Assembly (NCBI GenBank): GCA_000146855.1
Contig: GL405246.1
Coordinates: 857,709-921,708, forward strand
DNA: 64,000 nt
Direction of reading: 5' to 3'
From: [Eubacterium] yurii subsp. margaretiae ATCC 43715
GTDB taxonomy: Bacteria > Bacillota > Clostridia > Peptostreptococcales > Filifactoraceae
Shown: one piece after another, positions 45,994-55,224 of the stretch
Position numbering within the stretch: the stretch's first letter is position 1
Layout: every line of letters starts with the position of its first letter
Translations under genes and position numbers: made by a program
Notes under the pieces: model-generated
What the model saw: only the letters and a program-made list of their open reading frames with translations
The model's database searches: none
Told to the model about the DNA's origin: nothing

Positions 45994-46752
45994 TATCAAT
46001 AAAGGGAAGTGATTAATACTACTCTCTATATCCTTAGATTTATTTCTCATCTCTTTTTCACCGGCAACTAGACATTGTGAAATAAAGTTTACACAATCTG
46101 TATTCTTCCATATAAGATAATTTTTTTTATAATCCTTCCAGTATTGTTTTGAATAAGCTATAGCCTTCAGTGCATTTTCTTTCTCTTTCTTTTTTCTAAA
46201 ATCACTTTCTTCTTCAAGCTTACTCATCTTTATATTTAACTCAATATCTTCAATATAAAATAAGGCATAGTCTTTTATATCTTCAGGTAGCTTATCCATA
46301 TTTTCTTTTAATATAGCGACATTTCTCTCAGCAGTGCCATCACCGGTAGCATCATAATCCGGATTTAAATTTTCGTTTATATAAATTGCGATATATTCAT
46401 ATCCGTCGGGCTCATTGGAATGGGAAGTTACAGCTGTTGCACGATTATATTCTTCATCATCTACAACAAAGTCCAACTTAGATAGGATATTTGATGTAGA
46501 CTTTTCAATAAGCTCCTTTTCAGACATTTCAGGATGATCTTCTTTGTACATCTTATAGACTGATATAAAATCATCCATATTTTCATTAACTTCTTTGATA
46601 TCTCTTTCAGGTTCCTGAATTGCAGCCTCTTTTCTTATTTTGTCTTTTATCTCAGCTATTTGAGCATGTGTAAGCTCCAATGCGAAAACATTTGAAGTAA
46701 AGACAAAGAGCAGAGCAAAGACAGGTAAAAAGGTAAAAACTCTTCTTGTCAT
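45961..46752 (-). CDS. Exported amidase-like protein (Amidase_6), probably truncated
   Basis: A 263 aa exported protein. The signal peptide RRVFTFLPVFALLFVFTSNVFA is cleaved near residue 24. A helical region follows, then the beginning of a putative amidase domain: KAIAYSKQYWKDY and DCVNFISQCLVAGEKEM, which contains the catalytic Cys (NDCTNFVSQC in the family). The domain should continue with His and Asn/Asp motifs, but the ORF ends about 40 residues later, so it is probably inactive. ATG 46752 is set by AAAGGAGG; the longer start lies upstream of that site. A displaced frame downstream seems to hold the rest. Confidence 0.6.
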   Translation of the reverse strand: MTRRVFTFLPVFALLFVFTSNVFALELTHAQIAEIKDKIRKEAAIQEPERDIKEVNENMDDFISVYKMYKEDHPEMSEKELIEKSTSNILSKLDFVVDDEEYNRATAVTSHSNEPDGYEYIAIYINENLNPDYDATGDGTAERNVAILKENMDKLPEDIKDYALFYIEDIELNIKMSKLEEESDFRKKKEKENALKAIAYSKQYWKDYKKNYLIWKNTDCVNFISQCLVAGEKEMRNKSKDIESSINHFPLLIMVKLQQLLIH

Positions 46753-46944
46753 AACAGACCTCCTTTTCATCACAAATATCATAATAAACATCAATAAATA
46801 CGAGTTAAGAACAGATTATACTTAACTTGATACCATTGTAATATTTGCTGAAAGAAAATTCAAGAAGAGTTTTCATTTTTTAATAAAAGAGTTATATTTT
46901 TGTGAAAACTTTATTAGTAAAATGAAAGATTTTTATAATAAATT

Positions 46945-47928
46945 TCAATTTGTAACAGTTAAAAGTTGCTCCATTGCATATTTTTCCTTTGTAGAGATGT
47001 CTTTCATAAGTTTTGATGCCTGTAGAACATATTTTTTATCTTGTGTTTGTCCAATATTTTCAAATAATTCTATTACATTTGACCAATCACTTGCAACTTG
47101 ATTAAATAAGTCATGTGTTTTGTATACTGTCTCATTTTGTGTAATTTCTCCTGCCTCTTTTAAAAAATCTCTATAGAGATTTCTGAAAATAGATCCACCT
47201 GTACCTGCTCTTTCCATCAACATAGCTGATGTATTAAATTCTTCCCTTATATTCTTTGATGTGTCAAACCATTTGATGATTTCATCACTTGCCTTTATGA
47301 TGCCTTTGTAAGTCAGGTTTTTAATTGGGGGATTAAGATAGGCAAGTGAATTGTTTTTGATTGCATTTATTACTGCGTCCTTAATTGTGACTATATCTTC
47401 TGTTTTATCTAATGTATAATATAGGTTTTTAGAAGACATTGGACCTTTTTCACTTCTTGCCTTTTCCAAAGATGCAAGTGAAGTCTTAACGGATGTACCT
47501 TGTTGAGCAGTATCTATTAAATAGGCGTAAGTTTCATCATATCCTATAATTGCTACATAATGTCCAGCAAAGTGTATAGGATTGCTAAAATATTCAAGAT
47601 GATAACAGTCAAGTTTTAAGCCTACAGCTTTATTATTATCTAAAAGTTCTTTTACTGATGACCATGCCTTATTTGCAGAAGTTGTTTCTTTTACTATGAG
47701 CTTAAGACCTAAATTCTTTGCTATATTTTTAGTCACAAGGTCTGTCTTTATTCTTCCTCCTATAAAAGGGAAGTCCATAGTTTTCATATTCCAAATGATA
47801 AAGCCTAAACCTTCTCCAAAACCAAAGAGCATAGGCTCACTCATTTTTATACCAAGTTGTTCAAGCAAGGTTCCTGTTGCAGTGGTTTCACAGTGTTGTC
47901 CAATAAATGGGCTAATGTTCAATTTCAT
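46945..47928 (-). CDS. BtrH N-terminal domain protein (DUF4872 type)
   Basis: A 327 aa cytoplasmic protein. The first 130 residues match the BtrH_N domain, named after the butirosin enzyme BtrH, an acyl transferase from acyl-carrier protein to the antibiotic: GQHCETTATGTLLEQLG (with Cys14) and HFAGHYVAIIGYDETYAYLID (putative catalytic His). The C-terminal half is the DUF4872 type (ASDEIIKWFDTSKNI ... RDFLKEAG). Its start overlaps the PadR gene by 4 bases, so the two form one operon. The papain-like fold suggests a transferase or peptidase role, but no acyl carrier or antibiotic genes lie near. Confidence 0.7.
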   Translation of the reverse strand: MKLNISPFIGQHCETTATGTLLEQLGIKMSEPMLFGFGEGLGFIIWNMKTMDFPFIGGRIKTDLVTKNIAKNLGLKLIVKETTSANKAWSSVKELLDNNKAVGLKLDCYHLEYFSNPIHFAGHYVAIIGYDETYAYLIDTAQQGTSVKTSLASLEKARSEKGPMSSKNLYYTLDKTEDIVTIKDAVINAIKNNSLAYLNPPIKNLTYKGIIKASDEIIKWFDTSKNIREEFNTSAMLMERAGTGGSIFRNLYRDFLKEAGEITQNETVYKTHDLFNQVASDWSNVIELFENIGQTQDKKYVLQASKLMKDISTKEKYAMEQLLTVTN

Positions 47929-48443
47929 TTTTTACTCCTTTCCAGCTCTTTGTTTATCCATTTAAGTTCAGATTTGATAAGAGTTTCGCTTAAGCTAAAG
48001 AGTCTTTGTGCCAAGACAGGAAGTTTTTCATCATTTGACATTTTGACTTGAAGGCTATTCAAATCTTCTTCCAACTGTTTTTTTCTTTCTTTAAGTGAGT
48101 TTTTCATCTCATCTTCGGTTATGATATGACTGTTTGAAAGTCCTGTCATCAGATGTGTGTTTGATGGTTTGCGTATTGCAATAAGATTTTTCGTTTCATC
48201 TTGCAGTACTTGCATACCTGTCTTTGTGATATGATACAGTTTCTTCTCCTTTCCTATAGTATCTTCGCTTGTTGCTAAGCCTTTTTTCTCAAGTTTTTCA
48301 AGTACATAGTATATGGACGACAGCCCTATATCGGTCCATTTCAGCATACCTCTTTTTTCGATTAATTTTTCTATGTTGTAGCCATGTTGTGGGCTTTCTG
48401 ATAGAATGCCCAATATCAATTGTTCAGTTAATGTTGTTTTCAT
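47925..48443 (-). CDS. PadR-family transcriptional regulator (long form)
   Basis: A 172 aa repressor of the longer PadR subgroup: winged helix LILGILSESPQHGYNIEKLI, then LSSIYYVLEKLEKKGLA and the wing KKLYHITKTGMQVL, and a coiled C-terminal dimer domain (about 110-172). It controls a two-gene operon with the BtrH-like gene (4-base ATGA overlap). A 10-bp inverted repeat flanking the -35 of its promoter is the likely operator. Confidence 0.9.
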   Translation of the reverse strand: MKTTLTEQLILGILSESPQHGYNIEKLIEKRGMLKWTDIGLSSIYYVLEKLEKKGLATSEDTIGKEKKLYHITKTGMQVLQDETKNLIAIRKPSNTHLMTGLSNSHIITEDEMKNSLKERKKQLEEDLNSLQVKMSNDEKLPVLAQRLFSLSETLIKSELKWINKELERSKK

Positions 48444-48450
48444 ATTTCTA

Positions 48451-48494
48451 TTCTACTACTGGAATAGTAAGATGTCAAGAGAAATATTCCAGTA
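48451..48494 (-). promoter_or_regulatory. Promoter and operator of the PadR/BtrH-like operon
   Basis: Read on the minus strand: TTGACA (48474-48479), 17-base spacer, TAGAAT (48451-48456). Perfect 10-bp inverted copies TACTGGAATA (48458-48467) and TATTCCAGTA (48485-48494) lie on either side of the -35, a likely PadR binding site. The start codon is only 8 bases from the -10 region, so the mRNA may be nearly leaderless. Confidence 0.7.
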
Positions 48495-48632
48495 CTATAA
48501 TATAAGTCTAAAAAAAGTAAGAGCATTTGCCCTTACTTCACATGAAAATAATTTAATTATAAGATAAATTTTAAAGCTATATAGAACTATGACTGAAGTG
48601 TTCAAATAAAAATAATATTATAGATTGAAATT

Positions 48633-49580
48633 TTAATTATTGAATTGACCATATTTTCTAATTGTTTCATATACTTTATTATTTTGATAAGGAATACAAT
48701 CCTCCACCCAATTCCACCAGAAATATCCTCCAACAAATCGCTTATGATATTTGGGCATGCTGTAATATTTTTCAGCCATTTCAATTTTACTCTTTTCACT
48801 TGCATTTTTTGCTATATTACCACATTCTCCTATACCAAGAGAAGCTGATGGGAAAATCTCTCCAAGGCTCTTAAATATACTTTTCCATTTGGGAACATAA
48901 TCATTATTATCGTCTTCATAATAACTTACAAAACAGTAATCTACAGAATTTGCTATTTCTTTAGGAATATATTTCTTAGTCCAATCTATCATATCTTTTT
49001 GTGGTGAATCAGTACAATATAAGGTTAATGATATTTTTCCACCCTTACTTTTAATAAAATTCGATGCAGAAGATATTTTATCAATAATGAATTCCGGCTT
49101 TTGATTTATCCATTGTGTTCCGTTAATTTCATTTCCAATTTCCCAAATGCTTACATATGGGGATAAGTGCTTATAAGAATCTTTGAACCTTTGAAGATAG
49201 CTTTTTTGATCTTTAAAATTTTTCATTTCAAAAGAATCGACTGGGCATGCCATTATATCTGCATATGCTTTTATGCTTTTAAAAAGCTTAATATACTCTG
49301 ATGGCTCTATTTCTTTTGACATAACTATTCTTACAGTTGGCTTTATTTTTAGGTTTTTTAGACCCTGTAGTACATCTTCTAATTCAGTAGTGTCGTACCA
49401 TGCATCATCTATGGTTAATCCATATATCATATTGTGATTTTTCACATCTTTCTTAACAGCTTGTTTTCTTTTATCATTTCCCAAAGCGCAAAAGAAAATA
49501 AATGAAATAATTAGTATCAACACATAAGTTATTATTTTGTAAATTATAGGCTTTTTTAATACCATACTTTTATCTAACAT
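48633..49580 (-). CDS. Membrane-anchored glycosidase-like protein (TIM barrel)
   Basis: A 315 aa protein with one N-terminal membrane anchor (about 15-33) and an extracellular domain. It has the look of clan A glycoside hydrolases: VSIWEIGNEINGTQW, with the acid/base Glu after Asn, and LGIGECGN, with a second Glu at the end of a strand, then GGYFWWNWVEDC, an aromatic-rich active-site loop. The family could not be named. There is no good ribosome binding site before ATG 49580; ATG 49565 is another choice. It lies alone between other minus-strand genes. Substrate unknown; cell wall or host glycans are plausible. Confidence 0.5.
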   Translation of the reverse strand: MLDKSMVLKKPIIYKIITYVLILIISFIFFCALGNDKRKQAVKKDVKNHNMIYGLTIDDAWYDTTELEDVLQGLKNLKIKPTVRIVMSKEIEPSEYIKLFKSIKAYADIMACPVDSFEMKNFKDQKSYLQRFKDSYKHLSPYVSIWEIGNEINGTQWINQKPEFIIDKISSASNFIKSKGGKISLTLYCTDSPQKDMIDWTKKYIPKEIANSVDYCFVSYYEDDNNDYVPKWKSIFKSLGEIFPSASLGIGECGNIAKNASEKSKIEMAEKYYSMPKYHKRFVGGYFWWNWVEDCIPYQNNKVYETIRKYGQFNN

Positions 49581-49674
49581 AATATTTCCATATTATTACA
49601 TTCAATTTTTAAATCATATTCCATCATATCATTTACTTCAAAGAAAATACAATAATGTTATGTTTTTTTGATTT

Positions 49675-50253
49675 TTACTTATTAAAAGACATCTCAATAC
49701 TCTTTTTCATATCATCATAGTGCATTATTTCTTTAATGCATCTACTTATTTTACCATTCCTATCAATGAAATAAGTAGTAGGGTAGGTACGAATATCATA
49801 AGATTCAAAAACTTTTCCATCTTCATCCATAAGTGTGGGAAATGTATAGTTATTTTTCTGCATAAAAGCGGTAATTCCTTTTACATCTGTTTCTACCTCA
49901 CGATTAGGAGTGTTTATTCCTAAAATAACTATATTTTCATTTTTTTCTAATTGATATTCTTTGTAAAGTCTTTCTATATCCGGCAATTCTTCCAGGCAGT
50001 CAGGGCACCATGTAGCCCAAAATATCAATATGACAGTCTTTCCCTTATACTTGGAAAGACTGTGAGAATTAGCATGTTGATCTTTAAGCGAAAAATCTAA
50101 AGCGAACAATTCTTTGGTGTTTTCAGATTTATTACTTATTTTTTTATCTTTTTTTATATTCTCTTGACTTATATCTTGTTTATTACAGGAAGTCGATGCT
50201 AAGATAAATATACTTAGAATTATAAGATATGAAAAAATCTTACTTCTTATCAT
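49675..50253 (-). CDS. TlpA-like thioredoxin-fold lipoprotein
   Basis: A 192 aa lipoprotein facing the outside. The signal IILSIFILASTSC has the lipid-attached Cys at 23. The thioredoxin fold (about 50-190) has the active-site FWATWCPDCLEELPDI with Cys83/Cys86 and the cis-Pro in YPTTYFIDRNG. Such proteins reduce or repair disulfides of other exported proteins. The gene begins inside the last codons of the VWA lipoprotein gene (14-base overlap), so the VWA protein is a possible client. Confidence 0.9.
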   Translation of the reverse strand: MIRSKIFSYLIILSIFILASTSCNKQDISQENIKKDKKISNKSENTKELFALDFSLKDQHANSHSLSKYKGKTVILIFWATWCPDCLEELPDIERLYKEYQLEKNENIVILGINTPNREVETDVKGITAFMQKNNYTFPTLMDEDGKVFESYDIRTYPTTYFIDRNGKISRCIKEIMHYDDMKKSIEMSFNK

Positions 50254-51856
50254 TTTTCATGCTCTCTTCCTTATCAGCATTTAACTTATCTCCATCTTTT
50301 TTTGAATCTTCTATATTGCCACCCATTCCTGTAGCACTTACATAGTAATCACTATGAGGATTTACACGACTTGTCGTTGTGAAAAGAGCAATTTGTTCAC
50401 CTTTTCGAGACTTTATCTCGTCTAAATATTTTTTAGACTCTGCTTCACGTTTTGCATATTCTTCTCCTAAGATTTGTTTTATCTTATCTCGTCTTTCTTC
50501 AATCTTTGCTTGTAGCTTTTTGTATACTCCATAAGAAATAATTTTCTCATTTTCTGCATAACGGACCGCATCTGATAAGGCTGAATGTTCATCTGTTTCA
50601 GATCCTGAAAATGCCATTTTATTATAGAAAAGAGAAGAATTGTGCCATGATGTTAATAAATTTAAATTAACTTGTGTAAGAGGCTCCCAGTTATAGGTAT
50701 TGTTGCTAGCTTCTGTAATTTTGTAAAGTTCAGAAGTCAAAGTACCTGCATCATTTGCAATGGCATAATGACCGCCACCTGCCTCAGCTATTTTTTTAAG
50801 CACTGCATCTTGAGTAGCATTTACGTTAAAGCCTATGATTCCTAAGACTACATTTGTTCCACTATTTTTTAGTGTTTGTGCAGCTTCTATAGGGTCGCCA
50901 CCACAAGTTTCTATACCGTCTGTAACAATGTATAGTATATTTACTGCACCTTCTTCTTTAAACTTACTTAGGTCTTCTCCACCATTTTTGATAGAGTCAG
51001 CTATTGAAGTCCATCCTGTAGCTTCAACAGATGATAGAGCCTTGCTTATAGCAGAAGTATTTAATGTTTCTATAGGATGAATAAGCTCATTTGCAGAGCA
51101 AGACTCAGTTTTTCCTGAATCGGTATTATTGCCCTTGTGACCAAATACTCTCAAACCTACCTTAGCATTTTTAGGTAGGTGTTTCAATACCTCAGTTATT
51201 GAGTTTTTAGCTATATTCATCATGCTTTGACCGTTAATTTGCTTTGCCATAGAGCCTGAGGCGTCAAGGACTATTTCAACGTTTACTTGCTTATTTTCAT
51301 TGACCTTTTCACCTGTGAAAGGATCTTTCATATCTTTTTTGAAAATAACATAGCCAAAGCGATTGATATCTTCAACAGCTGAGTAATCAGAACCCACTAT
51401 ATAGAGTAACTGATTGAAGAAATGATCTATTTCCTCATCTGTAGCATCATCAGTCAGATGTTTTTCTATCTTTGCTACTTCTGATTGCATATTACTTCTC
51501 CACTCATTTGTGATATTAACCCATTGACTAACAGAATAACCTCTCTTTTGATGAGGACCTGGACACAGTCCTACAGGACCATTTACAATATCTTCATAAG
51601 TATAGCTTGGGGAAGGAATATCTCCATTTACACCTTGTCCGATTTGATTTTCTTCCTCTGTCTTGCTGTTTGAATCAGATGAATCCTTCGAATCATTATT
51701 GTCGGAAGACTTATCGGAATTAGAGTCTTTATCAGGTTGAACAATAGTATCGGTATTTTTAGGAGTAGAATTATCATTATTCTTGGAACCGCAAGCTGTT
51801 AAGGCACTTGTAGACAATAGCATACACATAACAAAGGCTAAAATTTTTCTTTTCAT
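50240..51856 (-). CDS. VWA-domain lipoprotein
   Basis: A 538 aa exported lipoprotein. The lipobox LTAC gives Cys22, then a Ser/Asn/Asp-rich tether to about 75. A VWA domain (about 190-370) has the MIDAS motif DASGS at 198-202 and a second acidic turn in YIVTDGIETCGGD. The two Cys in the VWA region (after ELIHP upstream, SCSANEL, and ETCGGD) could form a disulfide. It has a C-terminal coiled segment. The ATG follows AAGGAGA. Its stop overlaps the TlpA-like gene, suggesting the pair is made together. Binding partner unknown. Confidence 0.85.
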   Translation of the reverse strand: MKRKILAFVMCMLLSTSALTACGSKNNDNSTPKNTDTIVQPDKDSNSDKSSDNNDSKDSSDSNSKTEEENQIGQGVNGDIPSPSYTYEDIVNGPVGLCPGPHQKRGYSVSQWVNITNEWRSNMQSEVAKIEKHLTDDATDEEIDHFFNQLLYIVGSDYSAVEDINRFGYVIFKKDMKDPFTGEKVNENKQVNVEIVLDASGSMAKQINGQSMMNIAKNSITEVLKHLPKNAKVGLRVFGHKGNNTDSGKTESCSANELIHPIETLNTSAISKALSSVEATGWTSIADSIKNGGEDLSKFKEEGAVNILYIVTDGIETCGGDPIEAAQTLKNSGTNVVLGIIGFNVNATQDAVLKKIAEAGGGHYAIANDAGTLTSELYKITEASNNTYNWEPLTQVNLNLLTSWHNSSLFYNKMAFSGSETDEHSALSDAVRYAENEKIISYGVYKKLQAKIEERRDKIKQILGEEYAKREAESKKYLDEIKSRKGEQIALFTTTSRVNPHSDYYVSATGMGGNIEDSKKDGDKLNADKEESMKNDKK

Positions 51857-51914
51857 ATTAAATAATCTCCTTAACTAAACTATCATAGTTTTTAATACAC
51901 TTTTTAAAAAAGGT

Positions 51915-51959
51915 ATTTAGTAAAAAATCAAAGATTAACTCTTTGATTTTTTACTAAAT
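51915..51959 (-). terminator. Long hairpin terminator behind the AI-2E-family gene
   Basis: ATTTAGTAAAAAATCAAAGA pairs perfectly over 20 bp with its complement at 51940-51959, loop TTAAC. It lies 48 bases after the stop of the AI-2E-family gene on the minus strand. Confidence 0.8.
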
Positions 51960-52006
51960 TATATATTCATTATAAACTATAGTTATTAAAAAAATCTTAT
52001 AAATGA

Positions 52007-53125
52007 TTAAATTCCATTTTCTTCGAACATTTTTTGAGTTCTTACATCCAAAAATGTATCCCAAAGCATAAATAAACTCTTAAATAGTGGTACTGCTAAT
52101 AACATACCAAGAGGGCCTGCAAAACTTCCTCCAACTAAGATGGAGAAAATTATAAAAAGCGGTTTTGCTCCAACAGTATCCCCAAGTATCTTTGGACCGA
52201 GGTACCAACCGTCAAATTGTTGCAATACAAGTATGAATAGTGCCGCCCACAATGCCTGAATAGGGCTGTAAATCAAGGTGATTATAACAGACGGAACAGC
52301 TCCCATAAAAGGACCAAAATAAGGAATCATATTTAACACTCCTACTATGATACTAAGTAATAGAGCATATCTCAGTTTTAAAACTGACATACCTATGAAA
52401 CAGAGTATTCCTATTATAGTAGAGTCTATCAACTTTCCTACCAGGAAGTTGTAAAAGTATGAGTTTACCTTGGAAAAATAATCGATTATTAAATCTGCTT
52501 TTTTCTTTTTTGCAAAAGCTCGGATTACTTTTTTCATATAGTCTATTAGCTTTTCCTTTTCATATAAGAAGTATATTGATACGAAAAGTCCAAGTACAAA
52601 GTTGAGTAATTTTGATGTAAAACTAAAGGCTGTACCTACTATGGAGCTTAGTGTACCATTTGAAAAATTAAGAAGCCACTTTGTAATATTGCTACTATTT
52701 TCTTCAAGCAATTGTTCTATTCCTGATATTCCAAGCAATAATTCCTTGTTAGGAATTTTTTCTATATATTCATAGATTGTTTTAGGAAAAGTAGATGATT
52801 TTTCATATAAATCTTTGATATTTTGCGTAATTACAGGTATTACAAAAAGAGAAAATACTGTCAATATACCGAAAAAAATAGCATATACTAAAAGTAGTGA
52901 TAAGACTCTGTTTTTCTTCTTGCTTTTTTTCTCAATAAAAATCATCAAAGGATTGAGTATATATGCAAAACCAATACCCCAAAAAAATGGAGTTAGAGTA
53001 TCTAAAAGTTTTTCTACATATTTGAAGAAAATGTCGTAATTTTCAATGAACTTGTGGAGTAACAGACAAATAAAAACGAAAAGTATCATTTTTCGGTAAT
53101 CTCTATTTTTTAAAAAGTTGTTCAA
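52007..53125 (-). CDS. AI-2E family transporter (PerM/YtvI-like)
   Basis: A 372 aa membrane protein of the UPF0118/AI-2E exporter family. There are about eight hydrophobic segments with the family core LIDSTIIGILCFIGMSVL and YFGPFMGAVPSVIITL, then DGWYLGPKILGDTVGAKPLF and the end GPLGMLLAVPLFKSLFMLW. Although named for autoinducer 2, members also act as Na+/H+ antiporters, so the substrate is open. It starts at TTG 53125 after GGGGG. It stands alone. Confidence 0.88.
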   Translation of the reverse strand: MNNFLKNRDYRKMILFVFICLLLHKFIENYDIFFKYVEKLLDTLTPFFWGIGFAYILNPLMIFIEKKSKKKNRVLSLLLVYAIFFGILTVFSLFVIPVITQNIKDLYEKSSTFPKTIYEYIEKIPNKELLLGISGIEQLLEENSSNITKWLLNFSNGTLSSIVGTAFSFTSKLLNFVLGLFVSIYFLYEKEKLIDYMKKVIRAFAKKKKADLIIDYFSKVNSYFYNFLVGKLIDSTIIGILCFIGMSVLKLRYALLLSIIVGVLNMIPYFGPFMGAVPSVIITLIYSPIQALWAALFILVLQQFDGWYLGPKILGDTVGAKPLFIIFSILVGGSFAGPLGMLLAVPLFKSLFMLWDTFLDVRTQKMFEENGI

Positions 53126-53291
53126 TTTAACCCCCGATATTTAAATTTATACATTTTTGACTATTTTATAAAATAATGGTAAAATACACCTTAATATTTA
53201 AAATTAATTATTGGTATGAATAACAAAACAATTTTAGCACAAAAAATTAATTTTTAAAATAAGAATAACAGTTTTTTATTAGGGAGTTTTT

Positions 53292-54404
53292 ATGGAAAAA
53301 AAGGTGATGATACTTACAGTCTCAACAGGTGGAGGACATAATAAGGCATCAAAGGTTATACAAAATGAATTAAATCTTATGGGAATTGACAATGAGATAG
53401 TTGACGCCCTAAAAGATGTAGGCACTGTGGGAAAGGTGCTGGATGTATTTGTGTCTGGAGGATATGAAAAGTCTGCACAGTATATTCCTAAGGTCTACGG
53501 CAAGGTCTACGATGTAGCAGACAAAAAAATAATGAGGAAGACATTTGACTACAATTTTATTATCACCTATATGGAGATGACAATAAGAAAAAAGATAAAA
53601 AATGACAAAATAACCCATATAATTTCAACTCATCCTTTTACAGGTATTGCTGTTTCAAGACTTAAGGAAAAAGAAAAAATTGACATTCCTATATATTCTT
53701 TGATTACAGACTACACTGTACATTTGGCACATGTTACCAAGGAGATAGATAAGTATATTGTCGCCCATGAAGATACTGTGACTATGCTTGAAAATGCAGG
53801 GATAAGCAGTGAAAAGATATTTCCTTTTGGTATACCTACAGATATGAAGGACTATAGTGAAAAAGAGATTGAAGAGTTCAAAAGCAAAAACGAGATAGAT
53901 GGCAGATTTACAGTATTGGTGGTAGGTGGAAGCTTTGGAGCGGGAGACATCAAATCAGTTTATAAGCAACTGCTCAAAGTCGATGATATAAACATAATAA
54001 TAATTTGTGGAAGAAATGAGTCTTTAAAAGAAAAACTTGAACACAAGGTAAAAGATACTAATAAGAGCGATAGAGTAAAAATAGTTGGATTTACCAATGA
54101 AATAGAAAAATACTATCAGTCGTCAGACATCATAGTGACAAAACCTGGTGGTCTTACAGTTACAGAGTGTATTCAAAAGGGCTTGCCGATGGTAATACCT
54201 TTTTTCATTCCTGGACAGGAAGAAGGGAATAAGGATTTTGTTGTCAACAATCAGATGGGACTTTACTCAAGTAAGTACTATAGTGTGAGTTTGCTAGTTA
54301 AGACGCTGATGAAGGATAAGAGTAGAATTCAGGTTATGAAAGAGGCTATGAGAAAAAATCGCAAGGAGAATTCTGCGAAGAAAATAGCAAGTCTCATACT
54401 ATAA
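53292..54404 (+). CDS. Glycosyltransferase, UgtP/MGDG-synthase-like (GT28)
   Basis: A 370 aa membrane-associated enzyme of family GT28. It opens with ILTVSTGGGHNKASKVI, the acceptor-site loop of MGDG synthase/UgtP, and has the donor-binding region VVGGSFGAGD and TKPGGLTVTECIQKGLPMVI near the C-terminus. Such enzymes add a hexose from a UDP-sugar to diacylglycerol and so make glycolipids and teichoic acid anchors. Start: ATG with GGGAG upstream. Alone; donor and acceptor are inferred. Confidence 0.85.
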   Translation: MEKKVMILTVSTGGGHNKASKVIQNELNLMGIDNEIVDALKDVGTVGKVLDVFVSGGYEKSAQYIPKVYGKVYDVADKKIMRKTFDYNFIITYMEMTIRKKIKNDKITHIISTHPFTGIAVSRLKEKEKIDIPIYSLITDYTVHLAHVTKEIDKYIVAHEDTVTMLENAGISSEKIFPFGIPTDMKDYSEKEIEEFKSKNEIDGRFTVLVVGGSFGAGDIKSVYKQLLKVDDINIIIICGRNESLKEKLEHKVKDTNKSDRVKIVGFTNEIEKYYQSSDIIVTKPGGLTVTECIQKGLPMVIPFFIPGQEEGNKDFVVNNQMGLYSSKYYSVSLLVKTLMKDKSRIQVMKEAMRKNRKENSAKKIASLIL

Positions 54405-54482
54405 ATTAAAATAATGTTTTAAATTCTAAAATCTGAGTATAACTTATTTATTGATAATTATATTGAATTTAAGGAGACATCA

Positions 54483-54995
54483 ATGGATAAGAATACAATT
54501 AACATTACATTTGCAGGTACACCTTTGACTTTAGTTGGAAAACAGGCGAAGGTTGGAGAAAAGGCTGAAAACTTTACACTTACAACACAAGATTTGCTAC
54601 CTTATAGCTTGTCAGATTCTGCCGGAAAGGTAAGAATAATATCTGTAGTTCCTTCTTTGGATACAGGAGTATGTGAGTTACAAACTATAGACTTCAATCA
54701 AAGGGCGTCTAAACTTGATGATGTAGTAATAATAACTGTAAGCGTAGACCTTCCTTTTGCAATGAGTAGATTCTGCGCAGCAAAAGACATCAAAAATATA
54801 GTAGTTGCTTCTGACTATAAGGAAAGAGAATTCGGATTGAAGTATGGATTTTTGATAGATGAATTGAAACTTCTTGCAAGAGGTATAGTTATAGTAGATA
54901 AGGATGACACTATAAGATATGTAGAATATGTGAGTGAAGTTACAAATCATGTAGATTACGACAGAGCGATAGAAGAAGCAAAAAAACTTATATAA
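54483..54995 (+). CDS. tpx: Thiol peroxidase
   Basis: Reduces H2O2 and small organic peroxides with thioredoxin. In the 170 aa protein the peroxidatic Cys64 is in SLDTGVCELQT and the resolving Cys98 in AMSRFCAA, the normal Tpx spacing, after the N-terminal INITFAGTPLTLVGKQAKVG stretch. It has a good AAGGAGA before ATG. It is the only peroxidase in the window and stands alone before a strong hairpin; oxidative stress defence suits an anaerobe. Identity is secure. Confidence 0.95.
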   Translation: MDKNTINITFAGTPLTLVGKQAKVGEKAENFTLTTQDLLPYSLSDSAGKVRIISVVPSLDTGVCELQTIDFNQRASKLDDVVIITVSVDLPFAMSRFCAAKDIKNIVVASDYKEREFGLKYGFLIDELKLLARGIVIVDKDDTIRYVEYVSEVTNHVDYDRAIEEAKKLI

Positions 54996-55182
54996 TTCAA
55001 AAAAATAATGCAAAACTTACAAAAAGAATATTAAACTAAAAAACTGTTAAAAATCCATATATTCTTAATTAGTACTCATAGATGCTAATATTGAAGTATG
55101 AATATCTTTAGGGTATTATAAAAACAGTAATTAAAAATAATACAGATTATCTTAGTGATATATGAAAGTTTGCATATAAAAG

Positions 55183-55218
55183 GGGCTATTAAAAATGAAA
55201 TTTCATTTTTAATAGCCC
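55183..55218. terminator. Perfect palindromic terminator between tpx and the phospholipase-like gene
   Basis: GGGCTATTAAAAATGAAA is directly followed by its exact reverse complement, an 18-bp perfect stem. It lies between convergent genes, so it may terminate both. Confidence 0.85.
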
Positions 55219-55224
55219 TAAATT

